The notes under the pieces were generated by a model. It was not told the origin of the DNA. It worked only from the letters and a program-made list of their open reading frames with translations, and searched no databases. Made by a program: the position numbers and the translations under genes. A stretch of 64,000 nucleotides of DNA from Zonotrichia leucophrys gambelii (taxonomy: Eukaryota; Chordata; Aves; Passeriformes; Passerellidae). The DNA is taken from the NCBI RefSeq assembly GCF_028769735.1, contig NC_088173.1, forward strand, positions 11,615,038-11,679,037. The letters run 5' to 3'. How positions within the stretch are numbered: position 1 is the first letter of the stretch; every line of letters starts with the position of its first letter. Positions 11,501-23,210 of this stretch are shown here, in pieces.

Positions 11501-13823
11501 GCTTTTTGTGGTAGGTAGAAAGGGTCAAGTGGTACCTCTATTTGATAAATTTCAAAAAGCTTTGTTCATATCCCCATTCCTCTTAAACTTCCCTTTTTCA
11601 ATTCACAGGTTTGCTGGAAAATTAAAATTGTATCCTTAAGCTTCACACTGTGTGCTGTATTTCATCACAAATATGGTGCCACGACTAGCTTATTTCTGAG
11701 TCTTCAGGTTTTTTATTGTGAAAGTCTTTGGGGCAAGATTATCTGACTTTACAGTTATTTGACTACAGAAGTCCACCTTAGAATATTCTGTACTAATCCA
11801 AATGATCTTTGCTACTTCCATTTAGGATTTCCTTTGGGAAAGAAATAAACGGCTGTTTTACAACAGTACCTTTCTTTCTGGAGTGTTATAATTCAGGTTC
11901 ATCCTTTCAACTGCTCTTCAACCTCATCCATATTTGTGTCACCTGTGTTATGTTTTTATTTTTAATGTTAATAGAAAAAATCAAGTTAGATCTGTTCATG
12001 TTTTCTTGTTAGCATGGCTATCAGGTTTCTGAATTTTCAGTTACCATTCCAGTTCCCTTCTTCTGCAGTGCTGCTTCTAAGCTCTTATGCATGACCAGTA
12101 TACAGGGCATACAAGTCTTTCTTGAAGTATTAAAAAATAAAATTTTTCTCTTTTTGGTAGAAATCCAACAATCTTGCTGCAGAAAACTAGTCTCAAAATA
12201 TTAGCAGCTGACTTGTCCTAATCCTAGAAGTTTGAATGACCTTTAGATTTATCATTTGATTGTGTGAAGCTTAACTATTAATAATGCATAAGTTTTCTTG
12301 GATATACTTTTAAAAACATCACTAAATGGGAACTTTTCTTGCTGAAAAGAAATAAATAGAACACTGTGATCTCAAAGGAGCAAAGAATTCCTGGAGCCAG
12401 CTTGCTGGGAAGCAGCTGAGTGGTAGCCAAGATTAATTTGTTCTTTAGATCTTGGTAGTCTGAATTTCCTTAGTACTCAAGATTGCTTTGGTGATATTTA
12501 TTATCTTTTTCACACCTATAGCAATTTCAGATGACATTTTTAGAGGTGGTAAAAGAAATGAACTTCTCTAATTTATAATAGAAGTTATGTGAATAACTTC
12601 ACCAAGTGAAGTTTTTCAGGAAACAAATTTTATTAAAACTGTGCAGATTGACCCTTGAATTGTTGGGGTTTTTTTTGCTCAATAAAAGAATTGATAAAAT
12701 CTACGTATTTCAGTTCAATTTTGTCAAAATGAGACATATCTACTTTTGTTTCAGAATTCAGCTTAATTTAAAATCATATGCATTTATTTTTTATAGCACA
12801 ATGGATAATATAGTCCAGTATCTTCATTTTAATTTTTACAAGTGTTTCAAAGTAGTTTGTTTTATTTTATGGAGTCAACCAGAAAGCTCCCCAAAATAAT
12901 TATTCACATAACTCAAAAATGGATGCCCAGGTTACTTAGACTCACTGCAAATGTTCAGCAGTAGCTGCTTTTATTGACAACAAAATTTCTGTGTTGTGAA
13001 AACAAAGGTACTGGCATAGTTACTGAAAAAGAGTAAAGGAGGAGATTTTTGGTGGAAATTCTGAGATACTGACCATGTTAATATAAACCTGTAGCAGCAT
13101 ATCTGTAATGAAAATCCACAGAGAGAATGAATTTGCAATTGGAAAAGTCCAGACTGAAATGCTAAATCTGTGATACGGCAATCTAGAAATTATAAAATGA
13201 ATAAGAGCATCAAGAAAAAAAAAGAAAAAGGAAGAGACTGTGAACAGTTTTTAAAAATTGTCTCAAGTACCTTTCATTTTTCTTTGTATGATTTTGATCT
13301 GATTAAAGGAGCTGGAATTGTTGCTAGTTAGATTAGTAACCAGGCAATTAAATAAGATGAGAAATAGTAGACTGAAGAAAGATTTTAAGAAGTTAACATC
13401 TTAAATTTTAAGAACACAAGTTTATACCATTCTAATGCTTGCATGTGGTATTTACACATTTAATTATTTTAGATATTTCTGAAATATTCCTATGCCACTG
13501 TTATGCAAACCTTTCTAGAACTCAAATTAATGTTAAACTCACACAGTTTATTCATTATTTTAGAGTTTCATGCCGCTTTTTAACCTGGCGCTCTAATAAT
13601 GTCTAGTAGCAGTGGATGTTGAAGTGGTATTGCAGTGACCATTTCTAGCTTCCTTTACTTTGTTCTTCAGAATTTGAAGCATTCTAGACTAATGATTTTT
13701 ACCTGTCCTCTGGGGAACTCAGAGGAGTTGAAGTGGTGACTACGCCCTCTTGGTTAATTGTAAATACCAAGCAGTGAATTAGTGAATAGGCTGGTATTGA
13801 ACTATTATTCATATTTTGTCAAA
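8525..13823. other. Long noncoding stretch, nothing recognised
   Basis: About 5.3 kb of AT-rich sequence has no recognised transposon, RNA gene or convincing exon. Frames of up to 118 codons (10498-10854, minus) show ordinary chance composition. A weak exon-like segment at 9913-9965 (AG before it, GTAAAT after it) is too short to support. Confidence 0.5.
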
Positions 13824-13881
13824 AGGTTAGACTCAATGATCTTGGAGGTCTTTTCCAACCTTAATGATTCTATATGTTCTG
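13824..13881 (+). mobile_element. CR1 LINE, 3' tail fragment
   Basis: GACTCAATGATCTTGGAGG, TCTTTTCCAACCTTAATGA and TTCTAT match the 3' untranslated end of avian CR1 non-LTR retrotransposons. Only about 58 bases remain, which is typical of the strong 5' truncation in this family. The terminal repeat has decayed to TTCTATATGTTCTG. The copy lies in plus orientation and has no coding content. Confidence 0.88.
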
Positions 13882-13989
13882 TATATACTCTAGCCAGTAC
13901 AGAACCCAGCTTTTCAGAATATTTTGAAAGAAAGCTTGGATGACAAAGAAACAGGAAGAAATAAAAGCACGGGTGGCAGTGGTATCCAC

Positions 13990-14050
13990 ATGAATGTTCT
14001 GAGTATTTTAATCCTCACATTAAACCCATGAAATGAGGATAAAGTTTCCA
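13990..14050 (+). mobile_element. Possible MIR-like SINE remnant
   Basis: TTTTAATCCTCACATTAAAC followed by CCATGAAATGAGGATAAAGT resembles the middle of the MIR consensus ('taatcctcacaacaaccctatgaggtagg'). The similarity is short and remembered rather than aligned, so the call is tentative. Confidence 0.35.
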
Positions 14051-14829
14051 AATGCCAGCAAAATATACATGAATTCTTCTAAAGCACCAATCCTGTGGAC
14101 AGCTGATATACATACGGTGTAAATTCTAGGCTCTTTTTGTGGTGTGAATTCTTCTCTTTTTCAGTTCAGACACCAAGCTCCTAGCTCAATTGGCAATGGA
14201 GAATTGTTGGATAAGGCTTGTTCATAAAAGTGGTCCTCAGTTAGATGAAAGTAATGCAGATTTCCTTAATGTTCTCAATAGATAGCTTAGATTGAGTTAG
14301 CCTGCCCTAATTTATGACAACTTTTGTTCTAACAGAATTTCTTGCAGATTCTTTTTTCTACCAGCTCCTTAAAAAAAAACCCCAAAAATTGCTGCATCTT
14401 TCTTGCACTTTGGTTATACAGGCCTAGTGAAGAACAATTGAATGATGTTATAATCTACAGTTAAATCTCACTCCAGCAGCCTTTCTGATTTCACTCTGGT
14501 ACTCCTAAATCTCACAGGTAATAATTTTGATGGAAAATACTGTAAAATGGAAGATGGAAAATAAGGCTAGAGCTTTATCCACCTTAGTCCCAGATTTATT
14601 CTGAGCTGAACCAGGTAGGGTATGATGCCTAGTTTATACCAAGGATAATTTTATATACCTTGTCAAAAAGTGCTTCCATCAGCAACATGTGTAGTAGTAA
14701 ACTCCAAATAATGAGACATTTTGGAAGATTCAGCTTCATGTAATATAGTAATATTTATTTGTTTTGTGGAGAAGTCTGATTTAATGTTTCACTCTCAACC
14801 GTGGGTAAAATTCTTTCTGTAGAGTCCTT
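14051..14829. other. Noncoding stretch, nothing recognised
   Basis: AT-rich sequence containing one A9/C4 patch near 14370. No frame, repeat or RNA motif is worth a call. Confidence 0.5.
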
Positions 14830-14874
14830 TATTACTCGCTCAATGCCAAGGTCTTTAGTGTTGAGCGAGTAATA
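14830..14874. repeat. Perfect 14-bp-stem hairpin with CpG in both arms
   Basis: TATTACTCGCTCAA at 14830-14843 and TTGAGCGAGTAATA at 14861-14874 are exact reverse complements separated by a 17-base loop. Each arm keeps a CpG, and CpG is scarce in the surrounding DNA, so the pair is either young or kept under constraint. It could be a structured RNA motif, a palindromic protein-binding site or the remnant of an inverted repeat. I do not recognise it. Confidence 0.9.
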
Positions 14875-15740
14875 TCAAGTAAAATCAAAGTCTTTGATGA
14901 GTGTGTTGAGAAGCCTAGCCAGAATGGGAGAACACACAAAAGACTATCATGCTTCTGCAAACAGTAGAGTAGCTCAGTCAGAAAAGGTTGGCCAGCTGTC
15001 TTTAAAATGACTGCAGTCCCATAACTGCCTGGGAGAGGCCTCTCATTACTTGGTTGCTTAAAGTGTTGTAGGACAGTGGTCTAAATCAAGGGCGTCATAA
15101 AGTTTTTATTAAGCTTCTTTTAACAAGACATTGGAAGTCAAGTACTTGTTTTATTGCTCCAGTTACACGCTATTGGATTCTGGTCTACTAAAAGTAACAA
15201 ATTGAGAGTTGTTTTTTTCAGAGGAAGAAATAGTTAATTTTCATGCTTGTTTCTTCTCGCCATTGTTTTTTTCCTTGGCATCCTTGCTCAGACATTTCGC
15301 CTAAGATCAATAAATTTATGTGGAAGACATTGTTCAAATCAGGCCTTTCATAAAAATGGCTTAAGGAGGAAATATGGTCCTGGTTTGCAACTTACTCTAA
15401 GAGTTACAGTGTGAAGGAGTGATTCACTGATTCGACTAGTTGATTGCAACCTCCATATGACTTCTTCCTGCACACAGACAGTTTACCATTTTTCAAAATC
15501 AGTACCCCTTATTTGTCTTTTTCGTGACATTCACTGCATAAACTTCCATAAGGAAATCATATTGGCATCTGAAGATGTTACTTTTCCTGACTTTTTTTCT
15601 TTTTAGTATATTAAATAATTCTGAGGTGGAGAAGGAAGACTTCTATGCATTGGAAATTATGATTCAGGTGTGCAATTTGAAAAAAGAAATCAACAACCTG
15701 ATTTGGACAGGAAGACAATGAGCAATTATTGAAACACTGC
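14875..15740. other. Noncoding stretch, nothing recognised
   Basis: No gene or repeat family is visible. The sequence is ordinary AT-rich DNA. Confidence 0.5.
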
Positions 15741-16020
15741 AGGAAATTTAATTAAAACTAGGATTTTTATGAGCAGCGTTAATGCTTGCTGCCTCAGCTA
15801 ACCTGACAATAAAGACTTTCCAAGTGACAGTGACATCTGGCACAGGATCACATGTAGGAATTATGCAGAGGTAATAAAAAGCACTTAATTAGCATTGCAA
15901 ATAGTATTCCAACATTTAGGAGATGTCTGAAAATTTGCATACAGATACATAATTACGTAATTTGCAGCTGTTGTGTTTGTTCCATAAGACCTTGCCACTT
16001 TACTGGTAGAATATGTAAAT
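15741..16020. promoter_or_regulatory. Candidate conserved noncoding element
   Basis: The block is dense in homeodomain and POU-type words: AATTTAATTAAAACTA, CACTTAATTAGCATTGCAAA, ATTTGCAT (a perfect octamer half) and ATAATTACGTAATTTGCAGC. It has no long homopolymers and no repeat family. This texture is typical of vertebrate developmental enhancers, but conservation cannot be judged from one sequence. Confidence 0.25.
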
Positions 16021-17860
16021 CAGGAATTAATCCTTTTTAGCACCTACTTTCTCAGTAGTCCATAAATCTGTGGCAAATTATGGGAACTTGTGGACTTTCC
16101 CATCTTGGCTCGAAATTCTGTGGAAACAGAACTATATCCCTGGGCTTTACTTAACTCTAAAGATCTTCTAAGAGGTTTGTAAAATGCAGCTCCTTCATGG
16201 TCAGTTTTTTTAACCCCGTTCAGGTCTAATACCTTAGTTTGCAAGGTCATGCTTCAAATCTCTTTTTGATATATTTTCTTCCCGTTTTAAAGAGAATCCA
16301 GTTAATATTTATTCTCATTAGTACCTTTGTGATACAGGTAATTAACTTATGTTACATGTAAACAGAGAAGGATGGGAGGGAAGGATATCTGACCAAACAA
16401 TAGTGCTGTCTAGATAGGTCATTAAATTCAAGGTGAAGCTGGGCAGCTCAGATGCCTAAAACCCAAAACTGGACCAAATTAGCAGCTAGTAGTTTCTTAA
16501 TACATGATTTCTCAGTGTAACTTATTAGGCCCTTGTATGTAAGATTTCTTTGCCTGGATAAACTTGATCAATTTTCACTTAGGTACCAACAGAAAAAGAC
16601 ATGAAAAATATTTATCCATACCAGCTTTCTTGAGGTATATTTTAATATTAACTTCTGTTTTGTTTCTGCATTGGTATTTTTGTAGCACATTTCTTGTATT
16701 TAACTCTGGGAGGTTTGCAGAGATACAGTTGATTAACAAAAGGTAATTCTGTCTACAGAGTTTGAACATACCAAAGTAATATAGAGAAGTTGTTCTTTGT
16801 TTTTTATTTTATAACATGTTTTCCCTTGTGTTTTTGAAAGTGCTTTTAGTACGATCATGCCATTGCCCCTTCCATGTAAAGGAAGATTCCCCTTATGCCT
16901 GGATCCTGTGAAGAAGAAAGTTCAAAGCATCAAGGGAGTTCTGAGCAGGTTAGGTGATAAAGCATCTTAGAAAACAGTGATTATGCCCCCCCCCAGGAGA
17001 ACTTCATTGTATCCAAGTTTAATTTGTCCTAGGAAATTGACTGGATTGTGGGCTGCTAGTTCCTTTAACATCTTCCATTAGACAAAAGCAGTTTGCAGTA
17101 ATGTAGCCTAAAGTATATTATTCTTTATTGACTATATAATACCTTTTTGTTATTTTTTCTTGTAATCTAAGTGACATTTGCAAAATGACAATATGTTTAT
17201 AGAATAATTATAATTAACAATGAATATATCTTTAAGGATTTTGTTGCTGTTTTTAATGAGAATGAAAATGGGAATTGAAAATGAAATCTTTCTGCCCAGA
17301 GTGATTGATCTACCTTATAGGCATTGTCAGCAATAGTTTCTATGGAGAGGGAAGTTGTAGTAACAGAAAGAATAAAATAATGAGCCTTCATAAATGAACT
17401 CGACAAAGACAGGAGCAACAGATGTTTCTTTTTCTTTAAACTGAGTGTGTGAGCACAAGGAGAAATGTTGTTCTCTGCTGACTGCTCCAGCAGAATGTTG
17501 CTGCTAGTAGCTGCTCTACTGAAAACAGAAAAAACGGAAACAAGGTGTTGCTTTACATTGCTGTGGCTACACCTTTTCTACTGCTGATTTTTACTTCCTA
17601 GAGGAGAGTTCACTTGACAGAGGACGAAATGGGGCGGGCAGTGCAGATGGTTCTGAGCTCTTTCTGCACCTCTGACTGCAGAATGGGGGGTTTTGGAGAC
17701 TCAAATTCCCAAAAATCCCCAGTTTAAATACTGTAGGCTGGCATTGGGCCAGATCATATGGAGAAGGTGTCTTAGCTCAGTGTCTATTTTGCTTCTGAGC
17801 ACAGGCTTCCAAGGTAGCATGCTGTCCCACTGGGCCTCAGAGTTACTTTTAAGGTCTTCA
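16021..17860. other. Noncoding stretch, nothing recognised
   Basis: It contains a C9 run at 16986-16994 and a CTG-rich patch near 17480-17520. I see no gene and no recognised transposon. Confidence 0.5.
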
Positions 17861-18110
17861 ATGATTTACACATCTCCAGATGTAGCTGAAACTTTGACAC
17901 TGTCACCTCTTCTTTTCTGCTCCACCCGCTGTCCCTCCTTACCTGGCTGGAGGTCTACTGCCCTGTGTGTGGGTTTCTCGGGCTGGGTCTTGAATCGTGG
18001 GTCATGGGCCAGGGCTCCCTGCCGCTGCCAGACACAAAGAAAAGCCAAAACCACTCCTCCATTAATAAATTTGTGTGGCTGAGAGCCTTTCCCTCGTCTC
18101 TTGTGAGGTA
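17861..18110. other. GC- and CpG-richer island, origin unclear
   Basis: This stretch is clearly richer in GC than its flanks and keeps at least five CpGs (in CACCCGCTG, TTCTCGGGC, AATCGTGGG, CTGCCGCTG and CCTCGTC). A plus-strand frame of 129 codons (17693-18082) and a minus-strand frame of 62 codons both cross it. Neither shows a domain I know. An AATAAA at about 18065 follows. It may be an old retroelement fragment, a CpG-containing regulatory site or an unrecognised exon. Confidence 0.4.
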
Positions 18111-18850
18111 CAAATCTTCCAGCAGCAGATAGAAGATTAGGACAAATGGTGCTTCTCCTTTTGTTTTCTGGTGCTTTTAGCTACAGTTGCTAAAAAGTAT
18201 ACTCACAGAGGATACTTTAAATTGAAGGTCCATGGCGTTTTTTCTCCCAATTAGGCTGTGCATTTTTGAGATGCACAACACAGTTCTTTCTTTTTAAAAG
18301 GTAGGGGAGTTCCCAGTATTTTGATCTGTTTTCTGAACTTTCTTACAGCTTGAAAAAGGTTTTGCTGCAGATTATAACTGATTTATTTTTGTCAGTTCCA
18401 TGCCACATACCAGTTCTAGGCCAAACCAATTAGAAACACATCTCTTTTGTTAGCTGAACAAATCTGATGTAAAATTGTAAGCCTGGAATGACAGACTTTT
18501 GCAGGAAGCAGGCTGTCTGGAGGACTCTGATAGAATGTCCTCTGCAGTGCTGAAGCCAGGCAGGAACTCACTCACAGCCTGTGACAACCTGTGTGCCTAC
18601 AATTCTTAAGGCTTATTTGGAAATTTCAGCTTGTCAGAGGCCTATCCTGATGTAGGACCAAGGCTTTTTATCGCCCTGTATATTCCTTTGCTATTATTAG
18701 TAAAGAAAAGAGTACATACAAAGTCACTTTTTATTGAGCTGTTGAAAAGGAGCTGTAGTTATATATGTTTCTGCAACCCCTGGCACAGTCCTGGTCTTGT
18801 CTGTCATCTCTAGATACTCTTGTTTTATGAAACACTGAAATCCCATTGTG
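18111..18850. other. Noncoding stretch, nothing recognised
   Basis: Unique-looking sequence without a convincing frame, repeat or RNA motif. Confidence 0.5.
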
Positions 18851-19220
18851 CAAGCCAAATAATTTCCTTCTTTTCAGTCAGGAATAGATGGTGGAGAAAC
18901 TCCACTATCAATTTAATTCATCAGCTTCACCGGCAGTCTTTCAAATTTAATGGTTTTCAAATATATTTCTAATTTGCTGTTAAGAAAATTAAAATAAAAT
19001 TCCTAAATGCGTTGCCAAAGGCAGCATCCAATACAGACTAATCTACACCTCAGGAAGGCATTCAATTTTTTTTGTCTGTAACTGCACATTATTAGTGTGT
19101 CTGCAATAAGCATGTAATTTTTATTATCTCAGAAGAGTTTGGCAGGGGGAATACATCATTACCTGCACATCTAATAATGTGTAGTGCTACAATTCATTTT
19201 CTGAGATGCCATGTGTACTG
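18851..19220. promoter_or_regulatory. Candidate conserved noncoding element
   Basis: The block carries repeated homeodomain-like and AT-rich words (TCAATTTAATTCATCAGC, CACATTATTAGTGTGTCTGC, ATCATTACCTGCACATCTAA) around CpG-bearing pieces such as TTCACCGGCAG and AAATGCGTTGCC. It contains no transposon signature. The even, complex texture resembles developmental enhancers in gene deserts. This is an inference from composition only. Confidence 0.22.
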
Positions 19221-22147
19221 ACAAGAAATATTGACTTTATCTTTCTCTTTGTTTTTTTATAGACAAAGCAGAAGCCTAGCAGTCTGAAGCAGATAAAAAA
19301 TAAGGATGGACAATATGTTGGAAAGACATTTACATATGCAATGAGCAGTAGTGAACAGCAAAAACCAGTCTGAAGATTTAGTGAATAACTGCTTATTTCA
19401 AAGACTCAGCAAATGTCAAGCAACAACAAAAAAAAGTACATTCTATCCAGCAACCTTGAACATGGATCTGTAAGTGGTTTTATGCACATGCAAAATAGCA
19501 TAAAAAATGGCAGACTACTGGGACACAAATAAACATACCATTCCTTTTTATTGTTGGGCTTTGGGCCACACAAAGTACAATCTCTTAAATATACAACTTT
19601 ACTATGAAATGGGTTTAATTATCTCATTAAATTATGGACATGAGTGAATGGAATTGTTTAGAAGAAGTAGCTGCAGACATGAAGCAGCACTGAGAGCTGC
19701 TCAGAGTTGTGTAGTTCCTTGAGGAAGGAATTCTTTGTATAAGGAGCAGTAGTATGCTGGACAAGGTTGTAAAGAGGACAGTGATGAAGAGGACAAAAGC
19801 TCCTCAAGGGGTTGTTTTCTGAGACTAACTATGAGAAGAACTAGGCTAATAATTAGAGTCCCTATCTGTGTGGGCATGATTCTTCAAAACACTGTTTTGA
19901 GACACCAGCAAGCAAGTCCTGCCTTTCCAAGGCACTTCTTGGGGTCAGATTTATTTTTCTTGCAGTCAGTGAAGCCTCAGGTGTGATCCTGAAAGCCCAT
20001 GTAGACCATGAAGAGCCCCCACATGAAGTCTGCTTGTCAGCAGTGAGATAGCATGTGGAAGAGCTGGAGGGGGGATGTATCAGTAAGTACACTGTGAGTA
20101 TAGCTATTCCTGCAATCCTTTCAATAGAGCATAATCCACACTTTGAATTTGATCCATAGACATCATTCAAGCAGAAAAATGCAATTTAAGTTGTTATATT
20201 CCTTCTATCTGAATGGAAAACAGGCATCTCTGGTGTAGTTTTTAGTTGCTTTTAATAATTTCTTCCTCACATTTGCACTGTATATAAAAAAGAGGAAAGA
20301 AAAGTCTCTTGAAATAAGAAGTACCAATAGGACAATTCCATGAAAATGAAGTTCTGTAATTAAATAATTGAAAGTAAAAACTAAAAGCTCTTCAGCTGCT
20401 AAATGTCCTGTATCCAACTTTAGCGCTGTAAGTCCCTTCTTCAGGTGAAGAAATTCTGTGGGTCCTACTGGAGTCTTGTGAGACCAGTGATGGAAGCTGA
20501 TCTTCCTTGCTAATGGAAAATTGGGTTTTTGCCACATACCATTTCTCTTCTGCAGAATCTAAGGTAATTTTTTTTGAGAAATCTTTATTTTATTAATTGG
20601 GATTGCTAAGATTGTTTTTAGACTACAAATCAAATTCTACAATTATACTACTATGAATGCAGTCAAAAAATGGATTTTTTTCTGTCTTAGTGGATGCTAA
20701 AATAATATTTAGTGTTTATAAGTGTGCCAGAAAAAAATTAACTAGTAAGTGTATTTTGTCTAGTCACATGAATTGGCCCCTTCCTTCCATGATCTACAAT
20801 CAGATTACCTTGTGATTTTTCAGATGTGTAAATGGTCTCATCTTCTCTCAGCACTTCTGAAAGAGAATGCACCTACTACTCTGAATCTGTAGAGTGTAAC
20901 TTTTTTTTGTAGTGGATTGTTTCTGAAAAATCTGATCACATAGCAAAAAAGAGCATATACAATAGGGTTTTAAGATAAATATTCTCTTTAGATGCTTGCA
21001 TGAAAGCTTTAAAATAAAAGGAGGATGAAAAATTTGAGAAAGAAAAACAAATTTTCAGGAAAATATTTTATGCTCAGAAGGAAATATTACCTGATTTTCA
21101 GAAATCCTCTGTTGATGTCTGCTGCATTTCTCATTCCCTATTAGAGCTTTCATTCTTTACTTATGTTCAGTTTTTATTGTGACGATCATTTGAGACAAGT
21201 AATACAAAGTAATTTTTTTCTGCAGTTTTTGGAAATATCAATTTTGATGCCTAAGCCACCTGATTTTTACAGACTGAATATTTTACACTGGAAATGAAAA
21301 AAATGCAGTATTCACAATAATGAGTTGCTATGTAAAATCATTGCTTTAAGTCCAATTTCTCTTTTCTGTTTTAAATGCTGCTTTTCCTTGTCTTTGACTA
21401 CAAATGTTTCTCAAGTTTTTTCAGGGACTGAAATTGTGCTTCAGAAGTAACAATATATAGAATGCCAAAGCTATATTTATTAAACAAAAATCTCAGGGAG
21501 TTTTGCCATTTCCTTTTTTTAAAATTTTTTTTAAACTTCCTTGGCTAATGCAGTAACCCAGAAGACCAGCACAATTTTACCAAAGAAAACCAGTATTGTT
21601 GTTTTACTAAGGGAAGTTCCAAAACATTACAACTGCTACAAGCTTACCTAGAACTGTTTTTTTTCTCACACAATTAGCAGCTATTAATGTTTATAAATGG
21701 TTACTTATTCTTAATTAGATGCTAGATACATTTTGAGGACCCCAGATGATAAACTTTAAATTGAACTCTTGGTTTCATTACCTTTTAGGAGCCCACTACT
21801 TTGTGGGTTTGGGCCAAACACGATATTGAAATGAATTGTGTTATTTCAGAAACAGTGCCTACTGGTAAAAACAGTGAAAATTGAAATTCAAGGAACTGTT
21901 TAGTAACATAAATACCAATAAACTACAGAATTACAGCTCATTCCTCTGAGACTCTGTGCACCAACAGTAAGTCTTAAGTGATTCAATCGTGACTAATTAC
22001 ATATTACCAGACCTGATCTTTAACACTTCAATCAACCTTCAGTTGTGATGTTTATACATAATTTGTCTCTGTTTATGGTTTTATGTGATAACTGTGCCAA
22101 TCTGCATTTCATTAAAATTGACGTGGAGGTGGTGGAGGCTTTCTCAC
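19221..22147. other. Noncoding stretch, nothing recognised
   Basis: AT-rich sequence with many short A/T runs (for example near 21510-21535). The minus frames at 19862-20170 and 20205-20537, of about 100-110 codons, show no known motif. Confidence 0.5.
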
Positions 22148-22168
22148 TTTTTTTTTTTTTTTTTTTTT
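22148..22168. repeat. T21 homopolymer
   Basis: An uninterrupted run of 21 T is followed directly by AG, so it reads as an extreme polypyrimidine tract of a 3' splice site. Read on the minus strand it could also be the poly(A) tail of a retroposed transcript, but I do not recognise the sequence beside it. Confidence 0.9.
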
Positions 22169-22170
22169 AG

Positions 22171-22267
22171 ATGCATCTCTTTCTTGGCTTTACTTCTTTG
22201 TCTTTGCTCTGCAGCTTCTTTTACTGACTGCCCCATAGTTCAGTGGCTTTTGTTGAGTTGCTGTGAG
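22171..22267 (+). other. Possible cryptic exon after T21 tract
   Basis: The segment starts right after T21-AG, an unusually strong acceptor, and ends at GTGAG|GTAAAA, an acceptable donor, giving 97 bases. One frame stays open across it and reads through the hydrophobic stretch CISFLALLLCLCSA. The length is not a multiple of three and there is no known protein match from memory. A decoy splice pair is the simplest explanation. Confidence 0.12.
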
Positions 22268-23140
22268 GTAAAAAGGAGAAACCAAACATATCTGCAGTCC
22301 AAACATGACCAATTGCATTGGCCAGCCTGGAGTACTGTGAAGTGCTGAAGTGCATGACGTAGATGTCACCAGCAGCAGGGCAATGGACACTGCAGCTGTG
22401 TCAGCCTTATGCTCTATTTGAGCTTATGCTGTGTGCTGAGAGGCAGGCTTTGAGTATTTTAGCTCAGTGTTACTGTGACAGCTCTTTCTGGGCTCTGGGA
22501 AAAGATTACATTGTGCTTCCCTAGCCCTCTGAGACATGCCAGGCTTTTGGAGACTACTCTGGGGTCAGTGGATCCTCTTCACTGTGTACAGGTGCACCTT
22601 TCAGCCACCAAATCCAGGGATATGAATTCTACTATGGAGTCCCCATAGATGTAGATGGGAAGAGCCAGATACCACATAGAGACACCAATAGAAGCCACTA
22701 AGAGAAGGGGAGATTTTCAAAAACTGGTAACCCCAAATGCATTATTCATTGGATTCTCTGACTACTAAATCAGAATTAGGCACTTTCTTGCGGGTGGGAA
22801 TCCTTAGACGGGGTTGCCCCTCTTTGAATTAATCTTCTAAAGCATATCTGATTTTTTTCAGTAGTACATGGCCTAGAGACCAAAAATTTATTTCTTCTTG
22901 TGGGCAGCGTCTCTTTTAGTTCATAATTTGTTTCTCTAGCTTCTGGCTGTGATTTGTGCAGGTGGTATCCTTTGCATCCCCTTAATAATGTCACAATTCC
23001 ACACTTGTTTTGGTGAGTCTGATAGATATCATCTGCTAAATGTGTTTGGAGTATACTGACAAGTTCAGACTTTTTTTGATAAGGTAGCTGTTTCTAGTTC
23101 AGTTTAACATTTAGAGGGGCCTCTAGGCTGTCAGTTTAAC
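22268..23140. other. Noncoding stretch, nothing recognised
   Basis: No gene or repeat is recognised. The composition is slightly less AT-rich than the flanks. Confidence 0.5.
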
Positions 23141-23210
23141 ACAGAATCACACACAGAGAATATTCTGAGTCTGAAGGGACCCACAAGGATCCTTGAGTAC
23201 AACTCTTATG
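23141..23210 (-). mobile_element. CR1 LINE, 3' tail fragment, minus orientation
   Basis: ACAGAATCACACACAGAGAA followed by TTCTGAGTCTGAAGGGACC, CACAAGGATC and GAGTACAACTC is the reverse complement of an avian CR1 3' end (ending ...GGGTCCCTTCCAACTCAGAATATTCTGTGATTCTGT-like). Only about 70 bases remain. The sense strand of the element is the minus strand. Confidence 0.88.

Noticed and set aside
17693..18082. 129-codon plus-strand open frame
   Set aside because: No domain, signal or codon pattern convinced me. The length is explained by local GC richness. The composition itself is kept as a finding.
22148..22400. Minus-strand retroposed transcript with poly(A) tail
   Set aside because: The T21 run could be a tail, but no recognisable parent transcript or target-site duplication is visible, and avian CR1 does not readily make poly(A) retrocopies.
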